NCBI GenBank assembly: GCA_018240325.1
Contig: JAFEFZ010000316.1
Coordinates: 1 to 52,611, forward strand
DNA length: 52,611 nucleotides
Reading direction: 5' to 3'
DNA from: Pseudomonadota bacterium
Lineage (GTDB): Bacteria; Pseudomonadota; Gammaproteobacteria; Burkholderiales; Burkholderiaceae_C
Part shown: positions 1-8,951 of the stretch, piece after piece
How positions within the stretch are numbered: the stretch's first letter is position 1
Layout: every line of letters starts with the position of its first letter
The notes under the pieces: model-generated
Seen by the model: the letters and a program-made list of their open reading frames with translations, nothing else
The model's database searches: none
What the model was told of the DNA's origin: nothing
Position numbers and translations under genes: made by a program

Positions 1-350
1 CCACCGCGTACCCGTCGGCCAGCAACGGCAACGCGCTGGCCTTCGTCGACCTGCGCGATGCGCGCATCGTCGGCGGCTCGCCCGCAGGCGGCGGCGCGAC
101 GATCACCGATGCCTATGCGTCGGTGCTGGCCGGCGTCGGCGTGCGCGTGCAGGGGGCCGGCACCACGGCCAGGACCTCGGCGGCGGCGGCGGCGCAGGCC
201 GAGCAGGCGCGCAGCGCCGTCAGCGGCGTCAACCTCGACGAAGAGGCGGCGCGGCTGATCCAGTTCCAGCAGAGCTACCAGGCGGCCGCGAAGATCCTGC
301 AGGTCGCGCAAAGCGTGTTCGACACGCTGCTCCAGTCCACCGGATCCTGA
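1..350 (+). CDS. flgK: Flagellar hook-associated protein 1 (C-terminal part)
   Basis: Only the last ~115 codons are inside the window; the reading frame enters at base 3. FlgK forms the first hook-filament junction ring outside the cell. The visible part reads as a typical FlgK tail: an NGNALAFVDLRDARIVGG-like segment, then ITDAYASVLAGVGVRVQ, and an amphipathic C-terminal helix (ARLIQFQQSYQAAAKILQVA) that packs into the D0 domain. The stop lies two bases before the flgL start, so the two genes are almost certainly co-transcribed at the end of a flagellar operon. The family assignment is clear; the N-terminal part cannot be judged. Confidence 0.93.
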   Translation, partial: TAYPSASNGNALAFVDLRDARIVGGSPAGGGATITDAYASVLAGVGVRVQGAGTTARTSAAAAAQAEQARSAVSGVNLDEEAARLIQFQQSYQAAAKILQVAQSVFDTLLQSTGS

Positions 351-352
351 CG

Positions 353-1279
353 ATGCGCATCAGCACCGCGAACGCCTACGCGACCACGATCGACACGCTG
401 CAGCAGCGCCAGCAGCAGCTCAGCCGCACGCAGGAGCAGCTGACCAGCGGCAAGCGCGTCGCGCGCGCCAGCGACGACCCGGTGGCGGCGGCGCGCATCG
501 AGCGCGCGTTGGCAACCGCCGCGCGCAGCGATGCCGACCAGCGCGCGCTCGAAGCCAGCCGCAGCGCGATGCAGCAGTCCGAGGCCGCGCTCGGCGACGC
601 GGGCGAGCTGCTGCAGCGCGTGCGCGAACTCGTGGTCGCCGCGGGCAACGGCAGCTACATCGACAGCGACCGCGCGAAGATCGCGCAGGAGATCGCCGGC
701 CTGCGCGCGCAGCTGCTGGCCGTCGCCAACCGCGGCGACGGCGCCGGCGGCTTCCTGTTCGGCGGCCAGGGCTCGGCCGAGCCGCCCTTCAGCGACGGCA
801 TCGGCGGCGTGCAATTCAACGGCACCGCAGGCCGCACCGAGGTGCAAGGCGGCGATCGGCTGCCGCTGACGATGGACGGCGCTGCCGCGTGGCTGGGCGC
901 CGGCAGCGCCGCCGACCCGTCGGCGCCGGCGCCGTCGGTGTTCGACGTGCTCGACCGCACCGTCGCCGAGCTGCGCAGCGCCAACCGCAGCAGCGCGCAG
1001 ATCACGCAGACGGTGCAGACGGGGCTGCGCGACATCGACGCCTCGCTTTCCAACCTGCAGCAGCAGCGCACGACGGCCGGCGAGAGCCTGAAGCACATCG
1101 ACAACGCCGAGAGCCGGCTGGCCGACACGAAGCTGCACGCGCAGACGCAGCGCTCGCTCGCCGAGGATCTGGACCTGGTGCAGGCGCTGTCGGACTTCCA
1201 GAACCGGCAGACCGGCTACGAGGCGGCGCTCAAGGCCTATTCGATGGTGCAGCGGCTGTCGCTGCTGCAGTACCTGTGA
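353..1279 (+). CDS. flgL: Flagellar hook-associated protein 3 (hook-filament junction)
   Basis: A 308-residue protein, the usual length for FlgL. It forms the second junction ring between hook and filament. The N-terminus (MRISTANAYATTIDTLQ, then LTSGKRVARASDDPVAAARI around residues 30-50) is the flagellin-like D0/D1 helix with the SGKRV..SDDP signature. The C-terminus (LSDFQNRQTGYEAALKAYS, ending LSLLQYL) is the complementary D0 helix. The ATG lies two bases after the flgK stop, so the two are translationally linked. The middle region is alanine- and glycine-rich and less conserved, as usual. No irregularity seen. Confidence 0.95.
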   Translation: MRISTANAYATTIDTLQQRQQQLSRTQEQLTSGKRVARASDDPVAAARIERALATAARSDADQRALEASRSAMQQSEAALGDAGELLQRVRELVVAAGNGSYIDSDRAKIAQEIAGLRAQLLAVANRGDGAGGFLFGGQGSAEPPFSDGIGGVQFNGTAGRTEVQGGDRLPLTMDGAAAWLGAGSAADPSAPAPSVFDVLDRTVAELRSANRSSAQITQTVQTGLRDIDASLSNLQQQRTTAGESLKHIDNAESRLADTKLHAQTQRSLAEDLDLVQALSDFQNRQTGYEAALKAYSMVQRLSLLQYL

Positions 1280-1298
1280 CGACCCCTTTGAACCTGCG

Positions 1299-2492
1299 AT
1301 GAACGAGCATCCGGCCCTGGGCCAGGTGGCGCTGGGCGTGGCGCCGATGATCGACCGCCAGCGCGCGGTGAGTGCGACCCGGCTGACGGTCTTCCCGCTG
1401 CGCCCCGACGCGCCGCCCGACGCGGCCGCGCTGATGGCCGCGCTCGCCGAGACCTGGCCGGCCGCCGCGCCGCAGCGCCTGCTGCTGAACCTCGCGAACG
1501 AGGCGCTGCTGCGCGGTGCGCTGGCGCTGGTGCCGCCGGCGCAGGTGATGCTCGAGGTGCCGGCCTTCCTGGCCGCCGATCCGCAGCTGGAGTGGGCGCT
1601 GCGGGCGCTGCACGCGCGCGGCTGCACGCTGCTGCTGTCGGGGCGCGCGGCGCAGCCGCTGTCGGCCACCGTGCTCGGCTGCTTCCGCCAGACGATCGTC
1701 GAGCTGGACGACGAGCGCCGCGGCCTGCACACGGCGGGGCAGCCGGGTGCGCGCAGCATGGGCTTCGTGCAGGCCGGCGTGACGCGCTTCTCCGAGGTCG
1801 AAGAGGCCTTCGGCCGCGGTGCGGCCGCGGTGCTGGGCTGGCCGCTGGAAGAGCCGCTGGGCCAGGGGCGCGGCAAGGCCGCGGCACCCGACCTGAAGGT
1901 GATCGTCGAGCTGATGAAGCGCGTCGACCGCATGGAGGCGATCGACCGGCTCGAGGCGGTGCTGAAGAACGACCCGACGCTGGCCTTCCGGCTGGTGCGC
2001 TACATCAATTCGGCCGCCTTCGGCCTGCGCGTGGAGATCGGCTCGTTCCGCCACGCGATCATGATGCTCGGCTACGAGAAGCTCAAGCGCTGGCTGGCGC
2101 TGCTGCTGGCGTCGGCCAGCTCCGACCCGAACCTCAAGCCGGTGCTGTTCGCCGCGGTGCTGCGCGGACTGTTCATGGAGGAGCTGGTGCGCGCCTCGGG
2201 CGACGAGCAGCGGCGCAGCGAGCTGTTCATCTGCGGCGTGTTCTCGCTGCTGGACTGCCTGCTCGCGCAACCGCTCGAGCAGCTGATGGCCAGCATCCCG
2301 GTGCCGCAGCACGTGGTCGACGCGCTGGTGCACGCCAGCGGCCCGTACCGGCCCTATCTCGAGATCGTGCAGGCGGTCGAGCAGGCGTCGGCCTTCGACC
2401 TGCGCGAGGCGGCCGAACGGATGATGCTGTCGATCGCCGAAGTCAACCGCGCGCTGCTGCGCGCGCTGGCCGCGGCGCAGCAGTTGGATTGA
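1299..2492 (+). CDS. HDOD-domain signalling protein (YuxH/EAL-HDOD-like)
   Basis: 397 residues. The C-terminal half, from about residue 195 (PDLKVIVELMKRVDRMEAID), is an HDOD domain: alternating helices with KNDPTLAFRLVRYINSAAF and a GYEKLKRWLALLL segment. The N-terminal ~190 residues resemble a degenerate EAL-type barrel (LLLNLANEALL, VMLEVPAF, LLLSGRAAQ) but have no EAL motif, so phosphodiesterase activity is not expected. HDOD proteins generally act as non-catalytic partners in c-di-GMP, two-component or motility control. It starts 19 bases after flgL and probably belongs to the same transcript, which hints at a role in motility or surface switching (inference). The partner is unknown. Confidence 0.8.
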   Translation: MNEHPALGQVALGVAPMIDRQRAVSATRLTVFPLRPDAPPDAAALMAALAETWPAAAPQRLLLNLANEALLRGALALVPPAQVMLEVPAFLAADPQLEWALRALHARGCTLLLSGRAAQPLSATVLGCFRQTIVELDDERRGLHTAGQPGARSMGFVQAGVTRFSEVEEAFGRGAAAVLGWPLEEPLGQGRGKAAAPDLKVIVELMKRVDRMEAIDRLEAVLKNDPTLAFRLVRYINSAAFGLRVEIGSFRHAIMMLGYEKLKRWLALLLASASSDPNLKPVLFAAVLRGLFMEELVRASGDEQRRSELFICGVFSLLDCLLAQPLEQLMASIPVPQHVVDALVHASGPYRPYLEIVQAVEQASAFDLREAAERMMLSIAEVNRALLRALAAAQQLD

Positions 2493-2526
2493 GCACCACG
2501 CGCGCCGCGGGCCGTGCCCGTAAGGC

Positions 2527-2637
2527 AACCTGCGGGCTGCGCCCTGCGGTGTTCGCCCTTGGGGCGGCCCGGCGGGATGATCGTGGAACCTGCGGGCTAG
2601 CGCCCTGCGGTGTTCGCCCTTGGGGCGGCCCGACGGG
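2527..2637. repeat. Two tandem ~50-bp intergenic repeat units
   Basis: Two nearly identical units, 2527-2576 and 2587-2637, differ by one inserted base and one substitution and are separated by 10 bases. Each contains GCCCTGCGGTGTTCGCCC and a GGGGCGGCCC block. They lie between the convergent ends of the HDOD gene and the transporter gene; the second ends next to the transporter stop codon. The units are GC-rich with internal complementarity, so they may act as a two-way terminator, or be a REP-like dispersed family. No T-tract is present. Confidence 0.7.
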
Positions 2638-2638
2638 C

Positions 2639-3718
2639 TCACAGGCTGAAGTCGCGGCGGTGGCGCAGCAGGTAGTGCGCGAGCCCGGCGAAGGCCAGCG
2701 CCCACGCGGCCAGCGCCGCATACACGAACAGGCGCGGCAGGAAGACCAGGAAGTCGAAGCCCATCGCCGCGATCATCTGGTGCGTGCAGGTCGCGTACAT
2801 GCCCAGCGGGAACACGGCGCCCCAGTACTGCGGGTCGTAGCGCAGCGGGAAGCGCCGCCAGCCGTGGCGCCACACGCCCAGGATCAGCAGCATCGGGATC
2901 CACCAGGTGCCGGTGGCCCAGTAGAACACGGTGAAGCCCTTGATGAAGGGCAGCAGCGACTGCAGGTAGGGCGCATCGGGCGAGTTCAGGATCAGCAGCG
3001 AGCCGGCCAGCGTCGAGATCGCCATCGCGCCCATGTTGATCCAGTACGGCGGCGACAGGTCGCCCGGCGAGAACGGGAAGAAGGCGTAGCGGTAGAAGAT
3101 CAGCGACATCATCCAGATGTAGAGCATGCCGCCCCACAGCCACATCGACAGTGCCAGGAAGTTCATCTCCAGCCGGATCGGCTGCCCTTCGCGCACCGCC
3201 AGCAGCGCCGCGAGCACCGCGATCGACTGCGTCGCCACCACCGCCAGCAGCCAGGCGCCGCTGATGCCCTGGTCCAGCGCCGGCTTGTGCTGCTTGACGG
3301 TGAAGCCGGTGAAGATGGTGTAGGTCAGCACCACCCACAGCGCCGCCCCCAGTCCCCACAGCAGCGTGGCGCTGCGGTAGTCGGCCGCCAGCAGCACGAA
3401 CTGGCTGCCGAGCACGCAGGTGCCGGCCACCAGCGTGAAGAAGCCGGGGCCGCGCAGGTGGTCGATCAGGTCGGCGCCGAAGCGGCGCGGGTGGCGCGCG
3501 ATGCGCAACCCGGTCAGCAGCCACAGCACGCCGTAGAAGACGCCGTTGAGCACGAACAGCGCCTGCGCGACCGCGGGCATCCCCAGCAGGTGCGCGGCGA
3601 TCGAGATGATGCCGGTCGCCATCACCATGCCGAAATAGGCCGGCGACATCCCGGCCAGCTCGGCGCGCGCCGGCCCGGGCCGGGCGGCGCCTGCGGGTCC
3701 ATCCGAAGGGTTGTGCAT
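2639..3718 (-). CDS. TDT/SLAC1-family membrane transporter (TehA-like)
   Basis: 359 residues with about ten hydrophobic segments and almost no soluble domain, as expected for the tellurite-resistance/dicarboxylate transporter (TDT) fold. Characteristic stretches are SPAYFGMVMATGIISIAA near residue 25, a GTCVLGSQFVLL segment and FWLxx/YRYAFFPFSP-type loops. Family members move small anions (tellurite-linked TehA, malate, sulfite, chloride/nitrate channels), so the substrate cannot be named from sequence. It is single and divergent from the kinase gene at 3905, with a 186-base gap shared by both starts. No linked tehB-type methyltransferase is visible, so a tellurite role is not supported by context. 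Confidence 0.8.
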   Translation of the reverse strand: MHNPSDGPAGAARPGPARAELAGMSPAYFGMVMATGIISIAAHLLGMPAVAQALFVLNGVFYGVLWLLTGLRIARHPRRFGADLIDHLRGPGFFTLVAGTCVLGSQFVLLAADYRSATLLWGLGAALWVVLTYTIFTGFTVKQHKPALDQGISGAWLLAVVATQSIAVLAALLAVREGQPIRLEMNFLALSMWLWGGMLYIWMMSLIFYRYAFFPFSPGDLSPPYWINMGAMAISTLAGSLLILNSPDAPYLQSLLPFIKGFTVFYWATGTWWIPMLLILGVWRHGWRRFPLRYDPQYWGAVFPLGMYATCTHQMIAAMGFDFLVFLPRLFVYAALAAWALAFAGLAHYLLRHRRDFSL

Positions 3719-3904
3719 CGCGACAGCAGCGCCGAAACGCCCGCGCCGGGGCCTGGGCGGCGGCCCGGGCGGGCGGCGCGCATCGTAGCCTGCCCGCGCC
3801 GCGCACGGCGGCCTGCGCGCGCTGCGCGCGCCGGGTGCGCCGGCCGGTCATAGCGCACGCGCCGCGCGGTCCGGCGGGCGCGGCCGCAGGCTATCCTGCG
3901 GCCG

Positions 3905-6796
3905 ATGGCCGCGCCCACCGCCGCTTCTTCGTCTGCCTTGCCGCCGCTGCCGTCGCGCGCCGGCATGGCGGCGCTGCTCGACGGTGTGGACGATGCGCTG
4001 CTGCTGATCGACGAGGTCGGCAACCTGGGCTTCTGCAATCGGGCGGCGATGCGGCTGCTCGGCGCCGAACCGGGGCAGGGGCTGGTGCGGCTCGAGGCGG
4101 CGCTCGGGCCGCAGGCCGGCGCCTGGCTGCGCGCGCGCCGGCAGGATCCGGAGCCGGCGCGCCGCGACCTCGACGCGCGCCTGGCCGATGGCCGCGGCGT
4201 GCGCCTGAGCGCGTGGCGCGAGGCCCGGCAGCTGGCGCTGCGCGTGCTGCTGCTGCCGGGTGCGGCGGCGGCCGGTGCCGGCGCCCGGGCCGAAGTGGCC
4301 GAGCTGCCGCTGGCGCCGGGGCCGACGCAGCAGGTGCTGGCGCTGCTGTGGGCCTCGCCGTTCCCGGCGACGCTGCAGGATGCGCAGCACCGGCTGGTCG
4401 CGGTGAACGACGCCTACCTCGACTTCACCGGCCGCACCCGTGAAGCGCTGCTGGGCACCGATCCGCTGCTGCTGATGCCGCCGGAAGATCGCGACGCCGA
4501 TCGGCCGCAACACCGGGAGCCGCCGCCGCGGCACGGCTTCGGCGGCCCGCTGCTGCACGAACAACGCCTGGTCGACGCCGCCGGGCGCGAGCGCTGGTGC
4601 CGCGCGGTGCGCTATGCGGTCAGCGGCGACGGCGGGGCGCGGCTGGTGCTGAGCGTGCTGCAGGACACCACCGCCGAGCACGTGGCGCGCGCGCAGGCCG
4701 ACCGCTCGCTCGACGAGCTGGCGCAGTGGTTCGACCTGAGCCCGACCGGCATGCTGGTGTTCGACGACACCGGTCTGATCCTGCGCTCGAACCGCGCCTT
4801 CGAGGCGCTGGCAGGCCAGCTGCCGGTGGCCCTGGGCGATGCGCCGGCCGAGCTGCAGGCGCTGCTCGGCTTCGACGCCGGCGCGCCGCGCGAGGCGCTG
4901 CGCAACGACGCTGCGCTGCCCGAGCAGCAGACGCTGCTGGCGCTGCCCGACGGCCGGCTGCAGCGCCTGAGCGCGCGCGTGCGCAGCCTGCCCGCCGGCG
5001 GCGGCCGTGCGCGCTTCATGGCGGTGGTCGAAGACCGCAGCGCGGAGGAGGAGCGCGACCTCGCGCAGCTCGAGATCGGCGCGCTGATGGATGCCGCCGG
5101 CGTCGGCGTGGCCACCTTCGACGGTGCGCGCGGCTGGCTGCGGCCGCGCCCCGAGCGCCGGCGTGCGGCGGCGCGCCAGCCGGGGCTGCAGGCGATCGCG
5201 CGCGAGATGGTCGAGCCCGAATCGCTGGCCGCGTACGAGCAGCTGCAGCAGGCGCTGCGGCGCGGCGAGCGCACCGAGGTGCGCTATGCGGTGCGCCACG
5301 GCGAGCTCGGCCGGCGCTGGCTGCTGACAAGGGTGGAACCCGACGATGCCGCCAGCGGCAGGCGCACCGTGGTCACGGTCGACGTGACCGAGCAGGAAGC
5401 GGCGCGCGCCGCGCTGCAGCAGCAGGCCGAGCGCACCCGCGCGATCCTCGATTCGGTGCTGGTGGGCATCGTCACCGTCGGCCCCGACGGCATCGAATGG
5501 ATGAACCGCTCGGCGCGGCGCATGTTCGGCGGCGACCTCGCGCACTTCCAGGGCCGGCCGCTGGCGGTCGTGGCCACCGCCGAGCCGGACCATCCGCTGC
5601 GCACGACCGCGTTCCCGTCGTCGCTGGTGGTGGGCCAGTCGCGCAGCTTCGAGTGCCGGCTCAAGGCGCGCGACGGCCGCGAGTTCTGGGTGGTCGGCAA
5701 CGCGGTGCTGACCGTCGGCGACGGCGGCACGCCGCAGATCACGGTGGCGCTGCTCGACATCGAACGCCGCCGCCAGGCCGAAGTCAGCATCGCGCAGGCG
5801 CAGGCGTCGCTGCAGCGGATCATCGAAACGGCGCCGCTGGCGATCGCGCTGTTCGACGCGGCGAGCCAGCGGCTGCTGCAGCTCAACCAGATGGCGGCAG
5901 CCTTCTTCGGACGGCCGCTGGCGGCGCTGGCCGGGCGCACGCTGCTCGAGGCGCTGGGCGACGACCCGGTGGTGCGGCTGGGGGCCGACCTGTCGGCTGC
6001 GCGCGCCGACGCCGAGGTGCTGCGCCGCGAGCTGCAGCGCCCGGGGCGCGGCGGCAGCGTGCGCTGGTGGGACATCCGGGTCGTGTCGCTGCCCGGCAGC
6101 GCCGCCGGCGGCGAACAGGTGCTGCTGGTGGCCAGCGACGTGACCGAGCAGCGCGCCGAAGCGGAACGGCGCTTCGAGGCCGCGATCGCGCAACGCGAGA
6201 TGCTGGTCAAGGAAGTGCACCACCGGATCAAGAACAACCTGCAGGGCGTGGCCGGCCTGCTGCAGCACCACGCCGCGCGCCGCCCCGAGGTGGCGGCGGT
6301 GCTGACCGAATCGGTCGGCCAGGTGCAGGCGATCGCGCAGATCCACGGGCTGCAGGTCGGCGCCGGCGGGCCGCTGCGCCTGGCCAGCGTGCTCGAGGCG
6401 ATCGCGCAGACGGTGCAGCGCACCTTCGGCCGGCCGGTGGCGGTGCAAATCGACGGCGACGCGCCGCGCGCCTTCGTGCTGCCCGAGGCCGAGTCGATCC
6501 CGATCGCGCTGACCGTCAACGAGCTGCTGACCAACGCCGTCAAGCACGGCGGCGAAGGCGAGGTGCGCTGCAGCCTGCAGGCCGAGGGCGACGCGGCACG
6601 GCTTTCGATCCTGAGCCCGGGCGCGCTGCCGCCCGGATTCGACCTGGCGCTGGTGCCCGGCGGCGTCAGCGGCCTGGGGCTGGTGCGCGCGCTGCTGCCG
6701 CGGCGCAGCGCGACGCTGACCCTGTGCACCCAAGGCGCACAGGTGCAGGCGCAGGTGCTGCTGCGCCCGCCGGGCGTGGCCCGCGCCGAAGGTTGA
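3905..6796 (+). CDS. Multi-PAS sensor kinase of the HisKA_2 type
   Basis: 963 residues, no membrane segments, so a cytosolic sensor. About six PAS-like modules can be followed: near residues 20-60, 140-255, 268-375, 390-490, 508-625 and 635-755, with typical DEVGNLGFCNRAA, DAQHRLVAVNDAYLDFTG and GPDGIEWMNRSARRMFG openings. The kinase core starts with EVHHRIKNNLQG, which places the phospho-accepting His at about 772 in a HisKA_2 dimerisation domain. The N-box is NELLTNAVKHG at 872-882 and the G-box GGVSGLGLV near 920. The next gene encodes an ANTAR response regulator, a pairing known from EutW/EutV. The start is the first ATG of the frame; no strong ribosome-binding site is seen, and an ATG at 3965 is an alternative. 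Confidence 0.87.
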   Translation: MAAPTAASSSALPPLPSRAGMAALLDGVDDALLLIDEVGNLGFCNRAAMRLLGAEPGQGLVRLEAALGPQAGAWLRARRQDPEPARRDLDARLADGRGVRLSAWREARQLALRVLLLPGAAAAGAGARAEVAELPLAPGPTQQVLALLWASPFPATLQDAQHRLVAVNDAYLDFTGRTREALLGTDPLLLMPPEDRDADRPQHREPPPRHGFGGPLLHEQRLVDAAGRERWCRAVRYAVSGDGGARLVLSVLQDTTAEHVARAQADRSLDELAQWFDLSPTGMLVFDDTGLILRSNRAFEALAGQLPVALGDAPAELQALLGFDAGAPREALRNDAALPEQQTLLALPDGRLQRLSARVRSLPAGGGRARFMAVVEDRSAEEERDLAQLEIGALMDAAGVGVATFDGARGWLRPRPERRRAAARQPGLQAIAREMVEPESLAAYEQLQQALRRGERTEVRYAVRHGELGRRWLLTRVEPDDAASGRRTVVTVDVTEQEAARAALQQQAERTRAILDSVLVGIVTVGPDGIEWMNRSARRMFGGDLAHFQGRPLAVVATAEPDHPLRTTAFPSSLVVGQSRSFECRLKARDGREFWVVGNAVLTVGDGGTPQITVALLDIERRRQAEVSIAQAQASLQRIIETAPLAIALFDAASQRLLQLNQMAAAFFGRPLAALAGRTLLEALGDDPVVRLGADLSAARADAEVLRRELQRPGRGGSVRWWDIRVVSLPGSAAGGEQVLLVASDVTEQRAEAERRFEAAIAQREMLVKEVHHRIKNNLQGVAGLLQHHAARRPEVAAVLTESVGQVQAIAQIHGLQVGAGGPLRLASVLEAIAQTVQRTFGRPVAVQIDGDAPRAFVLPEAESIPIALTVNELLTNAVKHGGEGEVRCSLQAEGDAARLSILSPGALPPGFDLALVPGGVSGLGLVRALLPRRSATLTLCTQGAQVQAQVLLRPPGVARAEG

Positions 6797-6872
6797 TCGC
6801 CCGCGCCGCGGGCTTTGGGCGAGAATGCGGGCATACCGAGAACGCGATCCGCGTCGCCCCGATCACCGCACC

Positions 6873-7466
6873 ATGGCCGCCAAAGGCAAGATCCTCGTCG
6901 TCGATGACGACCGGCTCGTGCTCGCCACCGTCACCCACGGCCTGAAGCAGGCGGGCTACGAGGTGGTGGACGCCGACAACGGCGACGACGCGATCCTGCT
7001 CGCGCACCAGCACCGGCCCGACCTGGCCTTGCTCGACATCCGGATGGAGGGCAAGAGCGGCTTCGACGTGGCCGCCTACCTGCGCGAGTCGCTGCGCGTG
7101 CCCTACATGTTCCTGTCGGCGTTCGCGGATCCGGCCACGGTGGCGAAGGTGGCCGAACTGGGCGCGGTGGCCTACCTGGTCAAGCCGCTGGACGTCAGCC
7201 AGATCGTGCCCACCGTCGATGCGCAGTTCGAGCGCATCCGCGCGCAGCGCGGTGCCGCGGCCACGCCGCCGGCCGTGCCGGCGGCGCACGGCGCCGACGT
7301 GGTCGCGCTCGCCGCGGGGGTGCTGATGCACCGCTATTCGCTGCAGCGCGGCGATGCGATGCAGCGGCTGCAGCGCATCGCCGATGCCGCCGGCGTCGGC
7401 CTGGCCGAGCAGGCCGAGCGGCTGGTGCGCGCCGTCGAGGAACTCGCCCGGCCCGGCGCAGCGTAG
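6873..7466 (+). CDS. ANTAR-domain response regulator (RNA-binding antiterminator type)
   Basis: 197 residues. Residues 1-120 are a receiver domain (KILVVDDDRL, phospho-acceptor Asp55 in LALLDIRM, conserved Lys in YLVKPLDV). Residues ~138-190 form an ANTAR domain (VVALAAGVLMHRYSL...AMQRLQRIADAAG) with the three-helix pattern that binds dual-hairpin RNA and prevents termination. The start at 6873 is chosen because MAAKGKILVVDD begins the receiver directly; an upstream in-frame ATG at 6825 would add 16 unrelated residues. It follows the HisKA_2 kinase by 76 bases, making a likely cognate pair acting on RNA rather than DNA. Target transcripts are unknown. Confidence 0.88.
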   Translation: MAAKGKILVVDDDRLVLATVTHGLKQAGYEVVDADNGDDAILLAHQHRPDLALLDIRMEGKSGFDVAAYLRESLRVPYMFLSAFADPATVAKVAELGAVAYLVKPLDVSQIVPTVDAQFERIRAQRGAAATPPAVPAAHGADVVALAAGVLMHRYSLQRGDAMQRLQRIADAAGVGLAEQAERLVRAVEELARPGAA

Positions 7467-7571
7467 CGCGGCCGCGCCCGGCTGCCGCGCTGCCGCGGCT
7501 GAAGCGCAGCGCCGGCGGCGCCGGGCGGTGTCGCCCGGGCGGGCGCGCGGCAGGGCGCGGCTGGCTGCCGG

Positions 7572-8780
7572 CTATCCCTGAAGCGTGAAGTGGAACCGGG
7601 CGCCGCGCCCGGGTTCGGCCTCGGCCCAGATGTCGCCGCCATGGCGGCGCACGATGCGCTTGACCGAAGCCAGCCCGACGCCGGTGCCGGGGAACTCGTT
7701 GGCGCTGTGCAGCCGCTGGAACACGCCGAACAGGCGTTCGGCGTTGCGCATGTCGAAGCCGGCGCCGTCGTCGGCGACGGTGTACACGCGCCGGCCGTCG
7801 CGCTGCGCGGCGCCGAAGCTGATCTGCGCGTGCGGCACCTGCGCGCTGTACTTCCACGCGTTGCCGAGCAGGTTCTCCAGCACCAGGCGCAGCAGCGTCG
7901 GGTCGCCGTCGACCACCAGCCCCGGCTCGATGCGCACCGTCGCCTGGCGCTGCGGCGCGGCGCGGCGCAGGTCGTCGACGACGAAGCCGGCCAGCTGCGA
8001 CAGGTTGACCGGCTGGCGCGCCAGCGGCTGCGCCGACAGGTTGGCCAGCGCGAGCAGCGCATCGATCATGCTGTTCATCCGCGCCGCGGCGGCGAGCACG
8101 CGGTCGAGGTGGTCGTTGCCGATCTTGTCGAGCGCGCGGCCGTAGTCCTCTTTCAGGATGCGCGCGAAGCCTTCGACCACGCGGATCGGCGCGCGCAGGT
8201 CGTGCGTGACGGTGTAGCTGAAGGCCGCCTGCTCGCTCAGCGCTTCCTCGGCGGCCGCGGCAGCGGGCACGGGCGGCAGGGGTTCGGCCGGCGGGCCGCC
8301 GGCGCGCGCGGTGCCGACGTAGCCCTCGAACCGGCCTTCGGCGTCGAAGCGCGGCACGCCGCGCAGCAGCCAGTGCGCGCCGCCCGCGCCGCCGGGGCTG
8401 CGCACCGCCACGTCGCGCAGCGGCGCCATCGATTCGAGCTGCGCGCGCAGGCCCGCGTGCGGGTCGCCGCTGGCGTCGAAGCGCTCCCACAGCGGCTGGC
8501 CGCCGCCCGCGGGTGCGGCCCAGGCGGCGGCGGGGGCATCGGAGGGCGGCTGCAAGCGCAGCAGGCGGTGGTTGCGGTCGGTCTGCCACTGCCATACGTC
8601 GAGCAGCTGGTCGAGCAGTTGCTGGCGCGCGCGCGTGGCCCGCAGCGTCTCGGTGTCGTCGCGCAGCTGTTGCAGCCGGCCCAGCCGGAAGGCCACGACG
8701 GCCATGGCGCCGAGCGCGACCATCGCGAACAGCCAGGGCCATCCATCCGCGGCAAGGCCGGCAACACTGGTGGCAGGCAT
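7572..8780 (-). CDS. Membrane-anchored sensor histidine kinase
   Basis: 402 residues. One N-terminal membrane segment (about residues 13-32) is followed by a short coiled linker, a weak PAS-like region (~55-160, DVWQWQTDRNHRLLRL) and a HisKA domain with YTVTHDLRAPIR, putting the phospho-acceptor at His193. The HATPase domain has an N-box ENLLGNAWKYS (302-312), a G1 box DDGAGFDM (337-344) and a G2 box GTGVGLA (365-371). The C-terminal half is close in style to bacteriophytochrome-type kinases, but no chromophore domain is present. It is convergent with the ANTAR regulator and has no adjacent response regulator on its own strand; the orphan Hpt gene at 8952 is divergent from it and may take part in its relay (inference). 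Confidence 0.88.
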   Translation of the reverse strand: MPATSVAGLAADGWPWLFAMVALGAMAVVAFRLGRLQQLRDDTETLRATRARQQLLDQLLDVWQWQTDRNHRLLRLQPPSDAPAAAWAAPAGGGQPLWERFDASGDPHAGLRAQLESMAPLRDVAVRSPGGAGGAHWLLRGVPRFDAEGRFEGYVGTARAGGPPAEPLPPVPAAAAAEEALSEQAAFSYTVTHDLRAPIRVVEGFARILKEDYGRALDKIGNDHLDRVLAAAARMNSMIDALLALANLSAQPLARQPVNLSQLAGFVVDDLRRAAPQRQATVRIEPGLVVDGDPTLLRLVLENLLGNAWKYSAQVPHAQISFGAAQRDGRRVYTVADDGAGFDMRNAERLFGVFQRLHSANEFPGTGVGLASVKRIVRRHGGDIWAEAEPGRGARFHFTLQG

Positions 8781-8951
8781 GCAGTCATTGTAGAAGTGCG
8801 CTTTGCGGCGCTGCGCTGCGGGCGCCGCGCGGCGCCGGGGGGCGGCACCGGCGATGCCACGGCTGCGCCGGCGGCCGAAGCGGCGCGTGCCGGCGCCGAT
8901 CGCGTGACTTATTCAGGCCCGCTGCAGCGGCCTGCTTCGTATCATCCGCGC

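Noticed and set aside
1230-3851. Long minus-strand open frame across flgL, the HDOD gene and the transporter
   Set aside because: It is antisense to genes with clear families, has Arg/Ala/Gln/His-rich composition typical of GC-rich shadow frames, and no recognisable domain.
3719-3904. Promoter pair in the gap between the transporter and PAS kinase genes
   Set aside because: Only weak -10-like words (such as TATCCT) are seen, with no matching -35 element, so no promoter is called.
7467-7571. Terminator between the ANTAR regulator and the membrane kinase
   Set aside because: GC-rich inverted words are present but there is no T-tract on either strand, and such words are everywhere in this DNA.
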